64,000 nucleotides of DNA from Mortierella sp. BCC40632 (taxonomy: Eukaryota > Mortierellomycota > Mortierellomycetes > Mortierellales > Mortierellaceae): positions 1,565,501-1,629,500 of the forward strand of contig WAEK01000001.1 in NCBI GenBank assembly GCA_011634665.1. Reading direction: 5' to 3'. The notes under the pieces were generated by a model. The model had not been told where the DNA came from. It searched no databases and was given only the letters and a program-made list of their open reading frames with translations. This document shows, piece by piece, positions 23,101 through 35,400 of the stretch; position 1 is the first letter of the stretch; each line of letters opens with the position of its first letter. The translations under genes were made by a program, and so were the position numbers.

Positions 23101-24211
23101 GAGGTTGGAAAAAACCTGCAGTCGATGTAGCCGCCGAGATGTCACCGGCTGCCGAAGGTGCCGCTGCAAGTGACATGGGCAAAGGTAAAGTAGAGGTCTG
23201 TGGCGAGGGTGTTGTTGAAGCCGAAGCAAGTGTTGCTGAGGCAGAAGGGCTCACAGCGGTCATCTCCTGGTCTGACTGATCTGATCCCGTTTTGGAGGTC
23301 TTCTTTGAGCGGGACTTCTTGGCTGGAGACGCTGTCGTTCCTGTCGCTGTCTTGGGAGCAGTAGCTGTCTTCTTGGTTCGCTTTGTCGACGAGGCGGGAG
23401 TAGTTCCCTTCATCTCCGCATCGGTCCCATCGTCTAAGGACTGGCGCTTGCCTGACTTCAAGGCTTTGTCGGCTGCAGATGACCTGTTGGCTGTCATGCT
23501 GGCGGCTGTTGCAGCTGCTGGTGAAGATGGAGAGCTTCCAGTCGCCTGATTTGAGAGTAACAAGGGTGATAGCAGAGCTCCGTCCTCGCTGGACGAGAAT
23601 GCGCTTGGAGAAGTGGGCAACATCAACGTGTCCGACTCGGGAGAAAGGGATGTGGCCATCAAGTCAGGGGAACTAAAGAATCCACCCGAGTCCGAGGGGG
23701 ACATCGAACCGACAGGAGCATTCTTGATATTGGCTCCTGGATTCGCATTAAGGCCAGTGTTCGCCAAGGCCCAGCGAAAGGCTGCGAGCTGAGTCTGAGT
23801 GTTAAGAAGCAACTGCTGCTGTTCTTGTTGCAGCTGCAATTGAATCTGCTGTTGTTGGAGTTGCTGCTGTTGGACTGCATTTGAAGCCAAGAATGATTGA
23901 AGCTGAAGTTCGAATGAAGGGCCAGCCTGTTGCTGCTGTTGCTGTTGGGGATGTTGCTGCTGTTGCTGCTGCTGGAGGGAGAATTGTTGGAGGAGCTGCT
24001 GCTGCTGCAACTGCTGTTGGAGCTGTTGTTGAAGCGCACCGTTACTACCATTGGCAGCTACAGCAGAGGTTGCTGAAGGAGGATCGAGAGCTGACCCCGT
24101 GGTAGTGTACTCGTCAAAGTACGACTCGCACATGAAGAGGTCCTGGAGATCATTCGTGGCAGTTCCTGAGTGCGGAGTGTTCAGCAGCGAATTGGACTGT
24201 TGAAGGAACAT
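20135..24211 (-). CDS. SREBP-like membrane-bound bHLH-zip transcription factor
   Basis: Intronless gene of 1358 residues, homologous to sterol regulatory element-binding proteins, which in fungi control sterol synthesis and the low-oxygen response after release from the ER/Golgi membrane. The start is the ATG giving MFLQQSNSLLN; the frame is open 7 codons further but without an ATG. The first ~500 residues are rich in Gln, Ser, Thr and Pro (activation region). At about 508-605 lies a bHLH-zip whose basic part reads NAIERRYRNNINDRI, with the Tyr that marks SREBPs, and an acidic insertion in the HLH loop. Two hydrophobic segments follow, near 664-680 and 740-762, then a long C-terminal regulatory region ending in an acidic stretch and a Lys/Arg-rich tail. 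It lies directly upstream of, and on the same strand as, the Hsp70 array. Confidence 0.92.
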   Translation of the reverse strand: MFLQQSNSLLNTPHSGTATNDLQDLFMCESYFDEYTTTGSALDPPSATSAVAANGSNGALQQQLQQQLQQQQLLQQFSLQQQQQQQHPQQQQQQQAGPSFELQLQSFLASNAVQQQQLQQQQIQLQLQQEQQQLLLNTQTQLAAFRWALANTGLNANPGANIKNAPVGSMSPSDSGGFFSSPDLMATSLSPESDTLMLPTSPSAFSSSEDGALLSPLLLSNQATGSSPSSPAAATAASMTANRSSAADKALKSGKRQSLDDGTDAEMKGTTPASSTKRTKKTATAPKTATGTTASPAKKSRSKKTSKTGSDQSDQEMTAVSPSASATLASASTTPSPQTSTLPLPMSLAAAPSAAGDISAATSTAGFFQPLPLMPMTPGSTMAQPTSSAAAPFGQPLWKLSPGMVLPPTVPIGSTGFDPASFAAAAAAAVAGGTAPIMPTLDSVSTTGPVTTPTPVTATGQQHSHSHVQSQPQLLQQKIPITRLKPPQALVTPPPAPASSQQNQPTKQQKKVAHNAIERRYRNNINDRINDLKNVVPALCNIKAKDGSKDDNDDEDEDSPDEADGVARATKLNKATILRKATEYIIVLQKREQGIKTENTILRQLITSLPGGIELLEQHQAEISSQTRETSPSALSESSMGLGADDSNGADPATPPAAPGGSASRVLMAVFMCATFFSSPEGYSGSKTGAGFMDDGQGAGRAMSSSHMPSTVLRGPAGSIKTGAGLEDGGFLAGVVAWDTWAAIRTMLFMVCLVALVWPSYSRRGPFVQSKFPAFPKSSTRRQVYETLSGLVPKVIPSSYFRLFFALTFELWRCLLIRLGFYPDLADLTRPDIWARTVEVQLSGGVAPTEVSRFMLLYTIVRTLDEYTNARRAPPARVSATAAVAFYIALRKAAKPLATLVAQQFMDSARYTAKVFGTTSNLQGHQQSEDRWLESMLKVEVGSAVWMKSILEIESCMYGQGAIEYPQTDAVLRETMAPTIVVAQAQSAGLLQDAYISCISRLNSPMTATAGRFDHVVQTTLPGTRQHWYALVGKIAELWLLSEDEQQAQVGDQMMGQVMAMHPRHHQYQYQSTAAREHRAGSDAMDEEMEAEFQYYDQVIVYSLLEYAYLRRGLAAASVRCSEKAWALLGERRRLYQSKASPLSIALTTAGGMEQDTDLALLGVAHYAVNLVGFVEIKARIGLWRGVEVLGVLIHSGKENVVEAGDANANADVEKAMVSQAEILDHIRTTLMPLSVHLRRQLDDDSTTAVLAMMHRQQSATSASNRRTAKSGAMLTDKVDFDPALGFLIEIWRIAFGAWEEDGSEGSDSGCGSESEENDGDDEAEEVGMNVFRAKTAKKAIATRKSDAEKAWELCLKL

Positions 24212-26565
24212 TGTGTGAAAGAGGAGAATCAAAGGAAAAGGATCTAATGATAGGGATGGGAGAATGGATTAGATGGAGCTTGGCATGGCGAAGTTGCGAA
24301 AGAACGAGAGAAATGAAAAAGATGGTGCGAAGACCTACAAGGATCTGGGAGTGGTGGTGGGAGGATTAGTTGTCGTGGTGTGCTCTAGAAGAATGCCCCA
24401 TGGACAACTCTTGGAAAGTCCGCGAAGCAGCCAACAATCCGACGGATGAAGAGAGTAGGGAGTGAAGGCGCGGCGAGAGAAGAGAGTCGAGGGTACTGAG
24501 GAAAAAGAGGGAACGAGAGAGGCAAATGAATGAAAAAAAGATTGATTGGTTGCTGTGGGTTGAATGGTAGAAGGATGGTTGGATAGATGGATATGATTGA
24601 AGAGAGGAGAGAAGGAGTGCTTCAACTGCAGACCAGAAGCCAGGAGGAAAGGGCAAAAAAAAAAAAGAGGTGATTTCCCGGCAGCCAATCAGAAGCGAGC
24701 TACGACCTATCATAAAGAGGCGAATTCTTCAGGCCCTGGCTTGGCCCGGCCTCCGGGTCATTGGACACCCGCTCTACTGTGCGAGGGGGACTAGGACTTC
24801 CGTCTGCCCAGAAGTCATACCAAACTCTCATCGCCTGGCTCGCTCCGCATCAACGGCCTTCAAAACAGCCCTCTTCCTTTGCGTGGGCTGACTGTCCTAG
24901 ACGATCCATCGACTATCGACTTGCCTTGGACGCCACCAGAGTAAGATCAGGCCATATTTCTTCGCAGAAATGTTCATTTGTTGAGCCAACTTGCCTTTTC
25001 TGGCACCAAGTGACATGGGTGGCTGGTGCGTAGGCGATGGCTTTGAGGGGGTATGTAAACCAACGCGTTGACGTTCTCCTTTGGCAGAGTGGAGTCGAAC
25101 AGAGCTGCCAAGGAAAAGTACGAGCGTATTGTTGGTCACTTTTATATAGTGTTCTAATTCGGTAAAGAGAGACGACTTCATGCATTGCCCCGTTCGTGTC
25201 ACTCCTATGCTGGTCATTGTCTTTAATTACAGTCTAGCTTTTTGGAATATGCTATCTTATGAAGCAGGTGGTATGCTCGAGTCATTGAGAATACAGGGCA
25301 GGGTTCATTTAGCCAACCTGCAGACATCCTGGGATGGTTGCGTTAATAATCAAAAAGGCACCAGGCTGGGTCTAGGGCCCAGAATCCAAGACCACGAGTA
25401 CATTGTTGCTCTTAAGAAAGACGGACTTTTTATGGGCAACTGAGCATATGTACTGTTCTTGCCCCTTTGCGACACAGAAAAGCCTCAATGACGCAGCTTG
25501 ATAGAGCAAGCCCAGAAAGCAGAACTACATTTATAAAGTGGACATGACTGATCAGGGATGAGCGTCCAAGTTGAAGGATGTACGCTCGCAACGGGACGAG
25601 TACACCAGTGCGAGTACCTGTCGATGAGTTCCACAGCCTAGAATGAGTCGATGAAGGATTGGCTAGGCCATCATCTGGGGCAAGATGAACTTGGGCATTT
25701 AGTACTCATGGAGAGAGTAGCCGACCATTGAGATAAACACCGCCACCCACTCTACTTCACACACATAGGGAGAAAGGACTCGCCTTGTGTGACAGCAAGA
25801 GCAGCGTATGAGTGTGTGGGAGGTGCAAATAGTGCCAAAGGGCCAAAGAAAGAGAGAGCGAGTAGTGAGAGAAAGGGAGTGTGAATAGTGGCGGAGAATG
25901 TGGATGCAAAGAAGAATGAGGAAGAAAATATGTGCATCCCTTGTGTCATTGCAATCAGAGCCAGGCAGGCACTGTGCCTCGACAATGCCACAACCCCCTT
26001 CTCTTTTTCTGCGGCAGGGTCTCCCTGCTCTGGTCCCTTGTGTCTCCTGCTGCTCTCCCCTCCCTTTACTTTTTTACTCCGCGTCCTGTAGCCATCGCCG
26101 CCTTTTTCGTTTTTGGCTCGCTCAACCTCCTATTTCATCTCGACTCGGTCGCTCCTCTCTTCTCTTCTCTTCTCTCCTCCTCTTTTCTTTTCTTCTCCAC
26201 TCTTTTCTTGCTCCACTCCTTGTCTTTTCGTCTTTTGCCCCACTCCATCGTTTCTCAAGAAAAGATAGTCTTGGCTCTTTTCTACCATCCAGTTCCGTTC
26301 CTGCATCTCGTTACTTCCTTGTCTCCTTTCCTCCTTCTCCTTGACCATCCCGCTGATCTTCTCCTCTTTCGCTCCCCTCCTCTTCTTCCACTCTTCTTCC
26401 ACCTCTCCTTGCATTCTCTATTTCTCACCACCTCGCATCTTGTTGTCACTTTCTTGTCACCTACTCTGACCCTCCTGTCTTCCCGTCCCCGCTCTCGCTC
26501 ACCCATCTGTCAGACTACGACCAACTCCAGTCTCTCCTTCCAACTCTTCACACTTCTGCTCGGCA
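24212..26565. other. Intergenic region between divergent SREBP and the 393-aa gene
   Basis: Shared upstream region of two divergent genes. CCAAT motifs lie at 24685-24689 and, inverted, near 24758-24762, on the SREBP side. From about 26040 to 26560 the plus strand is strongly C/T-rich, typical of the leader of the downstream gene. Open frames within it are composition artefacts. Confidence 0.5.
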
Positions 26566-27944
26566 ATGGCGTCCATGGATGACTTTCGGTCCTACTACAC
26601 GACCACCGACCTTCCATCCACGCAGAAAAAGAAACCGAGGGTAAAGGCCAAAAATTCTTCTTCACAGTGGGTCTCTTCGTCTCTCCTCCCAGACTCGCAA
26701 CACTCCCCATCCCCAGAAAAGAACATCGTCGATAGCACAGCAACACCGGTTTATCATTCACAATCTACACAACGGACAACCCTTCACGCTTTGCCAGAAA
26801 AACGAATCTCTAAAGAACACACACGGCCAGTCTCCGTTCTCTCAGACTCGGGCACACTTGTCTCTCGCAACTCGGTCCATTCATCCGGTATCTCTTACAC
26901 AGAATTCGGTCCATACTCTCCTGCTCTCACTCGCTCCGACTCGCGCTCGACAACAGCGACACTGACCGAAACGGTCCCCACCTCCACCAGGTTGAGTAAG
27001 GGACACAATCAACAGCAACACACCCCATCCTACGATGGACATCATTTCAAGCTTATTCTTCAGCAGCTTGAGGCCTTGGTCGAACAGTTCGAGGGTCTCA
27101 ACGACCAGGTCTTGGACGCGATGTGTGACTTTGATGAGACTGTGCTGGGCTTACTGCCTCCTTTTCTCTCCCGTTCTGCTTCTCCATCCACTCGTCCTGA
27201 TTCCTCACCGTCTCTGGATCCTATGCAAACCGACAAGGCGCAACTTGACTGTCTCTTGTACGAACCCAGTGGTCTAGAACTAGACCGCCAGACTCTTGCT
27301 CAATCCTTCACGGATCAGGTAATAGTTGCCTGGTCAAAACTTCGGGAGATCCTCGCATCTTCCAACGACCATGACCAGCCTCCGCCACCACGTCGGTTTC
27401 TTTTGTGGCCATCACCAAAACAAGACAAGAAGAAGCAGCTCAAGATGGTTACTCAGCTTAAAAACTGTATTGTAGCATTCTGGAGCGCTCAAAATAACTT
27501 CCTGGACAGGGCTCAGCTGGTTCTGGACATTTTCCAGGTACTTGACACTCTTTGGAGCTTTGACTAATTGGGGGAGACTGTCCCTGTGTTTACCCCTCCC
27601 TTTTTTTCCGATGAAGTATCCAGCCATTCGGGAAAAAAAAAGAGGATGTCTTGATTTTTATGCGCTAACGTTCGAGCCCCCAACCTCTTTTTTTGGTCTC
27701 TCCCTCTCTCTTTTTCAATCTATCTTTTTTTTAGGACCCTTCAGAGCTGGAGAGCGAAGACCGTGTCAGGATACTTCGGAGTCGACATCTCTGTAGCTTA
27801 CTTTCAATAACAAAAACGACCATGCCAGACACTGAAAAGATTGAGCTATTAGGAGAGAAGGTCAGGCTAGATCAGGATCAGATGGCACACAACGTGGACC
27901 GGATACATCCCGTCTGGATGGACGTCCTTGTTGTCATCAAGTAG
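26566..27944 (+). CDS. Unrecognised 393-residue protein, two exons
   Basis: Exons are 26566-27537 and 27735-27944. The intron starts GTACTTGAC and ends after a T-run with TTTAG, and both exons stay in frame (phase 0). The N-terminal ~155 residues are Ser/Thr/Pro-rich and basic, probably disordered. From about 160 there is a helical segment (FKLILQQLEALVEQFEGLN), then another Ser/Pro-rich insert. The C-terminal part is helical again (KMVTQLKNCIVAFWSAQNNF) and ends HPVWMDVLVVIK. No catalytic motif, signal peptide or membrane segment is visible. I do not recognise the family; conserved-looking helices on either side of low-complexity inserts suggest a scaffold or adaptor, which is a guess. Confidence 0.75.
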
Positions 27945-28562
27945 ACTCTTGGCTGGATATATTTTTTTTCAAAGCCTTTCCATTCTTATTTGGAAGGGGA
28001 GGAAAATACCCCACTCAATTAATCATAGATACATAGGGGTTAATTGGCTGATAAAGATCATTACCCCGCGATGGCGACGACGACGACAACAACAAAAAAA
28101 AAAACTTTTGACTGTTCATGCTTGGGTGGTCGTTTATAGCATGTGGGTGGCAGAGAATTCTTTAGACCTTGAAATGAGAGTATGGTTGTCTGGATGGACC
28201 CTGACCGCTTCAGTCTTGAAGATAGGCACTTTTTGCAGAACAGCTTTCATTCTGCTCTCTCCAGATTTGGTGCAATTTAGTGTGGAAAGGGAGAGTCCAG
28301 TGCGCTCAGGAGCAGGACAATTTTGTTCTTTTTTGGCAGAACTCTGTTTTTCTTTTCGTTTGTTTGTTTGTTAGGTCTCTGGACTCTGTCGTGCTCCTAG
28401 TGGTTCCCTCACACTTTCATTGAGCACTACATGTGCTCTTCTGCTTACGCACTTGTGGGCGAGCGGGCCCAGCCCCAGAATCCAATAGTCGTGACTTCTT
28501 TTGGGAATGAACAAAAGAGGATCAGCAAATCTCCGTTACCATGACCGACCATCCCATTGAAG
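27945..28562. other. Intergenic region upstream of MSS1
   Basis: No gene supported. It holds the 3' side of the 393-residue gene and the likely MSS1 promoter. Confidence 0.5.
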
Positions 28563-29433
28563 ATGAATGCAACGAGGATAGTGGCATCGAGAATTGCATG
28601 GATTGCTAAAGGCTCTGGGAAAGGACCAAAGGAAAGGCAATGGCATTCCTGGGTATCCACCATGAAACCAGCCTGTCGTCGCGTCTCCACATCCTCAGGC
28701 ACCTCACACCTGACACACCGCTGGGAGCAGACGAGACAAAAGTCAGATTTGGTATACAAGGAACCTGTACTACGGTACACTGAGTCCCACTTGGATACCA
28801 TTTTTGCGCTTTCGACTCATCCGGGAAAAGCTGGAGTAGCCGTCATACGCGTTTCTGGACCTCAGGCCAAACAGGTAAACGAGGAAGAGCGACAAATAAA
28901 CGGCCCAGTCCTACATTCCGCAGGACTGACGTCTTCTCCAAAGAGCAAAAAGAGTCCCTAACGTCTGCAAGGATAATAACCGTATTCTCGTAGGTCTTGA
29001 AAAGAATGACGTCTCCCGGGTCAGCATTTCCGAAACCGCGATTTGCTGCAAATCGGAAGCTCCTGTGTCCAGTGAGCGGAGAACTTTTGGATAAAGGGAT
29101 CGTGATCTGGTTTCCAGGTAAGGACGGTCAAGCCTCATTCGCCTTTCTCCTCTCCCTGGCTTTACTATTTTATCCGCCAAATGCTTACATGATTACGAGC
29201 TGTGGGGCTGCCTAGGTTAACCTCTTGATCGCCCAACATTTTTTTTTTTTTTTTTTTTTTTTCTTTTTTTCCTCCTAGGGCCAAGAAGCTTCACCGGTGA
29301 GGATACTGTAGAGTTTCACTGTCATGGAGGTCGAGCTATCATCGATGGGATGTCAAAAGCGATTGGAAATGTGGATCCCAGTGTACGATTAGCAGAGCCA
29401 GGTGAATTTGCAAGGAGGTATAGTCCATTCACC

Positions 29434-29468
<35 letters not shown>

Positions 29469-31448
29469 AGCTCGGTTCGCATTTCACATTTATGCTGAGT
29501 ATCTTTATTTTGCCTTTTGTCCGCATTGTCTCTGATAGAGCGTTTGAGAACGACAAGTTTGATTTGACAGAAATTGAAGGACTTGCAGATTTATTGAATG
29601 CAGAGACTGAGGCTCAGCGACGTCTTGCCCTTAGACAAGCCGAGGTGCGTATATTGGTATCTGATTGGTTCTCAACAATAAGATATAGTCAAGCTACTCA
29701 AAGCAATATTGACTTTTTTTTTTTTTTTTTTTATTACTTCTTTTCCTGACCGAATGGGATTCGCCCCCTAACAGGGTGGGTTGAGGCAGCTCTATGACAG
29801 TTGGAGAACCGAGCTCATCAAGAGCATGGCATTAGTGGAGGCATTGATCGACTTTGGAGAGGATGAAAATATTGAGGATGATGTATACGATACAGGTAAT
29901 CGAAAAACCTATTACAGGAATGAGATGCTAAATGAACCCCATTTTGAAATAGTGACGACAAGCTTTCCTTCTCGAGGAAACACCAGTCTTTTTCCTTACC
30001 AAGTAATAACCACCCATACCCACTTTATATTTTTCAACAAACGAACAAACAAAAATAGTGATCGAGAAGGTAACGAGTCTTTATAGAGAGATTAAACGAC
30101 ACACCGAGGATGACCGATGTGGTGAAATTCTGCGTGACGGAATCCATGTCACTATACTTGGACCCCCAAATGCAGGGAAGAGCAGCTTTCTCAATTTTAT
30201 AAGTAGGTTCTCAATGTGGTGTTGGATCAAGAAGGAAACGGGGTGAAAGAATATGAGATGATGACCAAAGAAGAGGAAGAAACAAACTGCGCACCAACCA
30301 AAGCCGACACTTGATCTAGATACCGGATAGGATCAGACAATGCTAACTAACCCCTTCTTTCCCTCTCCTCGCTCTCCATCCGGATCCCACTTTTTTTTTA
30401 TTTATTTTTCTTCCGGTCTTATTTCTCGTCGGCACTTGCTTACTTGACATCCATAAATGGAATATAGCGAAACGACAGGCAGCGATTGTGTCCCCAATTC
30501 CGGGAACAACCAGAGATGTGGTTGAAGTCTCGTTAGATGTTGGTGGATACCCGATCATAATTGGCGACACAGCTGGTTTACGTTCTTCCACAGACATAAT
30601 CGAGATGGAAGGTGTTCGACGCGCTCAAGACCGTATCCAGACTGCAGACATTAATATTGCGATCCTTCCTGTGACAGATTTTTTTTTGTCTCAAAGTGGA
30701 AGTCAACTGGAAGGGAATATCATCAGCAACGCTGGGGTAGATCCCGTCGTGTTGGATGCAATCCGAAAGAACCCCAATACCATGGTCTTGATCAACAAAA
30801 TGGACCTGTTTGAAAAGAGCGATAACACTGGTCAAGAGAACATCTTAGCCAAAATCAGAGAATCTCTCTGGCCAGAGGCCAATCAGGTACCCTATTCCGC
30901 CGAAAGTTCAATAGCATGCGACAAAAACTGGGGCGAAGGCTCCAAGACGGATCATCGGCTGTGGGCTATTTCCTGCCAGGATGGCGATGGGGTCGGTGAC
31001 TTTTTGAAGGACCTTGTTGTGTCATTGAAGGAAAGGTAAGATGATTCGCAATACGAACGTTGCTCAGCTCAGCACAACTGTTCAAACAGATTGCTCATCA
31101 CCCCATCTACGAATACTCTCTAATAGATTCGAGTCGAGTCTAGTGGGTGGCTCGTCGATTACTCAATACCGCCACCGAAAGCACCTCGAGAACTGCCTAC
31201 AGTCTCTTGAGGCATTCATGAGTAAAGTGTTTGCTGGACATCACCTGAACATGGTTCGACATGGCGAGATTCATGCAGGGAACTAACCTGTAGATTCTCC
31301 TGGCTTTTTAGGTTTGGGTGCAAACGACGTTGTCCTTGGAGCAGAGGAACTTCGGCATGCCGCTTCGGATCTTGGGAGGATCACCGGTCGAGTCGATGTT
31401 GAAGATGTACTCGACGTTGTGTTTCGTGAGTTTTGTATCGGCAAGTAA
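28563..31448 (+). CDS. MSS1: Mitochondrial tRNA-modification GTPase MSS1 (MnmE/TrmE family)
   Basis: A 581-residue MnmE homologue. With its partner MTO1 (GidA), this family forms the modified U34 wobble base of certain mitochondrial tRNAs. Nine exons keep the frame: 28563-28874, 28994-29117, 29279-29417, 29539-29644, 29775-29895, 30059-30202, 30468-31035, 31127-31221 and 31312-31448. The basic, Ser-rich first ~55 residues look like a mitochondrial presequence. The folate-binding N domain begins [22 protein letters not shown]. The GTPase domain has P-loop GPPNAGKS (about 301), PGTTRD, GDTAGL and NKMD, and the protein ends in the family's invariant CIGK. The last intron has a GTAAAGT donor at 31222; reading through instead gives a TAA after AGN. 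The start is the first ATG in frame. Several introns contain T runs of 18-32 bases. Confidence 0.93.
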
Positions 31449-32417
31449 AATAAGAAAGACAGTGCATTGAACAGCATAGTCGAAAAACAGAGACGCAAGG
31501 GAACTAGCGTGTAATAAGATCAATGAAGATCCAGAGGATCAAGAAGAGCATGAGAGGAAAACAGAGGAGGGAGAAAGAGGAAGAAAAGAGAGGGATAGAG
31601 AGTATGCGCATGTGGTTGCAGCGGTCGAATGGGGGGAGGCTGTCGTTTAGCCCTTTTTCATGTCTATTTGGTGAAAAGAGGGAAGAGAAAAGGCAGGAGT
31701 CATTGGAATTTCTGGCTTTTAGACATGATCTGCCTACCGATTTAACACGCAACGTCGCATAGAGGGAGGGGAGGTGTGTCCTTTTCTGTTCGTCCGGGTG
31801 CTTCTCCGCATCTTGCTCGAATTCTTTCTCGGTCACTGCTGACCCAAAGAGTAGGACATCGACTGTCGCAAGAGCCTTTAAGCACACAACAAAAGGCCGA
31901 GGAGGAGAGTGCTTTGGACATGGCTAACTTGATCCATGAGCAGAGTATGCTTGAGGCAATGGTCGTGAGCTTGTGCGACAACCTGACGTGGTTCTTCCGC
32001 CTGGAGCCTTAAAGATGCTTATTACACATTCCTCCTACTCCGCGCACACGCACTTTTTCCTCACTGACCTTGGCCTTGGTTTTTCATCCGAAGAATCTTC
32101 TTTTCACTTTTTCTTTGCGCTGTTCCCTCCATCCTTGCCCAGCAAGCTTGTCCAACGCCCCTCTCCAACTTCACATCCAGTGCGCTAGCGTCAGTCCCCC
32201 TCCCCTCCACATTACTTTCTCGACACCACCGTCATCATCGCCATCTTGAAATCGTCTCTCAAGATTAATACCCGCCCGTATCCCACTCTAATTTTCGCTT
32301 GCTAAAGCCCACCCCCGCCTTTTCCTTCCTTTCACCCATCGTTCGTTCTCTCTTTATTCCCTTTTCTGCGATACTTGAGTGGACTTTACCAAAAGAAAAA
32401 AATAGCTCCTACCTCCT
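31449..32417. other. Intergenic region upstream of the permease gene
   Basis: Open frames on both strands between 31500 and 32010 lack ATGs in good position or partner exons. I could not support a gene. The last ~350 bases are C/T-rich, like other leaders in this window. Confidence 0.45.
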
Positions 32418-35400
32418 ATGGCAGATAATATCACTTCTTCTGAAGAGTATGGGCGACCTGTTGTGCTCTCACACGTTCGCAACCAAAGAATGTGGTCCGA
32501 CCCTGTGACAACTATTCAAAGGATCGAGCTCAGCCAGAGTCGTCTACCTTCCACCCACTCACCCCGGCCACGGCCTCTTCGACCCACGGTCGGCACCAGC
32601 GCAATCGAAACGAGTAGTGCTCTGAACACTTTGGGACCACTAATCACATCACCTGTCACCGCAGCCATTTGCCATGATGCCAATACCCCTTTACTGACCC
32701 TTCCAACGACAGTTGCAACTACAGTTGCTCAATACCATGCAGGGATCCTTTCACCTTGCAGCGATTCAAATCACACCGTCGGCTATCAAGTCAGGAGCAA
32801 CAATAATAATATTAATAATGGTGCGAATAACTCAGCACAATACCTGGACATGAACACGATTAGTCCTGCGTATTTGAGTGCTTTTGCTAGGATCCAGCAT
32901 GACCTTGACCTCTATGAGGATGATGATGGTGATCACCTTAACCAGTATAGTCATTTACAAGGGTACACATGCTCCTTCTCAACCCCTCGAGCGATGAAAC
33001 AGGCGCCCAAGCTCATGACTTTGGACGACTACAACCTGATCTCGATCGGGTACAAACCTGTAAGCGATAGAGTCGTTTTGCAGTCATCGACTGGAGTCGA
33101 TGGACTTTTTGGCACTTTATCGTCACAATGTGCTTGAACTCTGCCCACCTTGCTTCTTCACTTCTCTTATAGATCATGTCGCGACGGTTGCACCGTTTAA
33201 CCCTTTCAGGGATCACCGTGACGGCCTCGAATGCTGTGTGTGGGGTGATGGCGCTCTATGGGATTGCGATCACAAACGGCGGGCCTGCATGGGCTACCTG
33301 GGGTTATCTTGGGATCGGTCTCATGTCCATCGTGGTCAGTCTCTGTCTGGCGGAACTAGCCTCTGCCTACCCGACTACAGCAGGGGTTCATCATTGGGTG
33401 TACCAACTTGGATCATCTCGCCGACGTGCATACTTGTCCTGGATGGTCGGGTGGTTCACCATAGTCAGCGCGGTAAAACATGACTCTAGCTCTCTTTCTT
33501 TTTCAATTTCCCAATACTTTAGTTAAGGACTTGAAGAATACTTATTTCGCCTCTTTGTCTATGAATAGGTAACGGTGGCGGCTTCAGTTGCATTCTACTT
33601 TTCAGCTATCCTTAGCCAACTCTTGGAAACGACACACAAGCTCTCGCAGACGACAGCCACGTTGGTGATGTTCCACCTTTCAGCCTTGTTTGCCTGGCAG
33701 ATCTTGAACATATTCCCTATTCGTGGGATAGGTTACATATCAACGTTCTCAAGTAAGCATCACACGGAGGTTGTTTTTTTTTTAAAAAAAAAAAAAAAAA
33801 AAAGCATAAGCCAAAGATCCAAACCAAAAAGAAGTACGACCTCTACTCTTATTCTCTCTTTAACTTAGACCTAACTCGCTTACTCCTCTTTATTTATGTG
33901 CTGGTTCTTTTTTGGAAAAAAAAAAAAAAAAAGGTCTCGCAATTATTGCGATCGCAGTAGCGTTGATCAGCGCAATGTTGTCGCTGACAGGCATTGCGGC
34001 CTCGACAAGCCATTTTCCGTTTACTGTCTTCTTTAACTATTCCGGAAGCGGAAGTGCCGTCTATGCCATCCTGAGCAGCACATTGATGGCTTCTTTTGTC
34101 TTTTGCCCCCAAGATTCTGTCATTCGAATGGTAGTTTCTTTTTTCTCATTGCTTTTTTCTCTTTCTTTTTCTTTTTCTTTTTCTTTGCTTCTCTTCCTTT
34201 GCTCAGCTGTGCTAACACTACAACACTCATACATTCCTTCCTTTCATCAACGATAATGTAGGCCGAAGAGACGCACAGGCCTGAGCGACCCATGCCCTGG
34301 ATGGTAATAGGATCAACAATCCTGAGTCTCTGCCTTGGCTTGCCTCTCGTCATTGTCCTCGATTATGGGATTACAAAGCCCATCAAAGGCTTGTTGGACG
34401 ATACGGTTCCTTCCGTTCGGGTCCTTCTTGTAAGTTCTCTGTGCCGTTTGTTTTATTGCTCTCGACATGTCTTTTCAACGATCACGAATTCTTAACTATA
34501 TCATTCGTTGTTATGTCGATATAGGATATCATGGGACCGATGACAGGAACTGTGTTTACCTCTTTGATCTTGGTATGCGTATTCTTTACGGGATTTTGCC
34601 GACTAGCGATCGCCTCCAGGGTGGTTTATTCGTTTGCAAGAGATGGAGGTCTCCCACATTCCGTGTACTGGAACCATCTTCATCCCAGTCGAAAGACGCC
34701 TCAAAGAGTCTCCTGGCTGGTCACAGCAGCATCTATGTGTTGTGTCTTTCCATTCTTTTGGGGAAACTCAATCGCTTTCCAATGGATCTCGAGTCTGGCT
34801 TGTATCTCTACCAACATTTGTTTTGTCATCCCACTCTGGATGCGACTTACCCATGAAGGAGGTCTGCACTTCATTGAGGGCACATTTACACTTGGTCGGT
34901 GGTCTAAGACACTTCATATCATTTCGATTGTATGGCTCCTCGGCCTCTCAGTCGTGCTCATGCTTCCATCTACTTTGCCATTGAACAAGAACACATTCAA
35001 CTATGCTCCTGTAGTCCTGTTGATACTAGTAATTGTGTTTGCGATCTCGTGGCGAAAGGCTAGAACAGACTTTACGGGAGGAGCCAAAGATGTCAGTCGA
35101 GCTTCTCATCGTTATCCAAGTGGCGGTTGTGGTTCTTCTATCAGCTCTCGGCCGATACAAGATATTTACCCGAGAAAGGTTCCAGGCGATGCAAGCTTCG
35201 CTTACCCTATGAGCGGAGCAATTGCTTTGGCTCCATTCCGCCCCCAACCCCCAGCCGGAACTTTTCAACGATACAGGACACCTGCAACGGAGACCTTACC
35301 GCAATACCATCAGCTAAATCGTTCTGGATTAGAGCAGGCAACTCTCCCCCGGATATCCTTAACACCGCCAATGAGACGGGATCCCTTATCGATAGGGACT

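Noticed and set aside
20178..23676. Plus-strand open frames opposite the SREBP gene, up to 224 codons
   Set aside because: Antisense shadows of a long, GC-rich coding exon; no domain or start context.
31500..32012. Possible small gene (plus strand ending CDNLTWFFRLEP; minus-strand frames of 79 and 127 codons)
   Set aside because: The plus frame has no ATG near its start, the strands conflict, and no exon partners or family were found.
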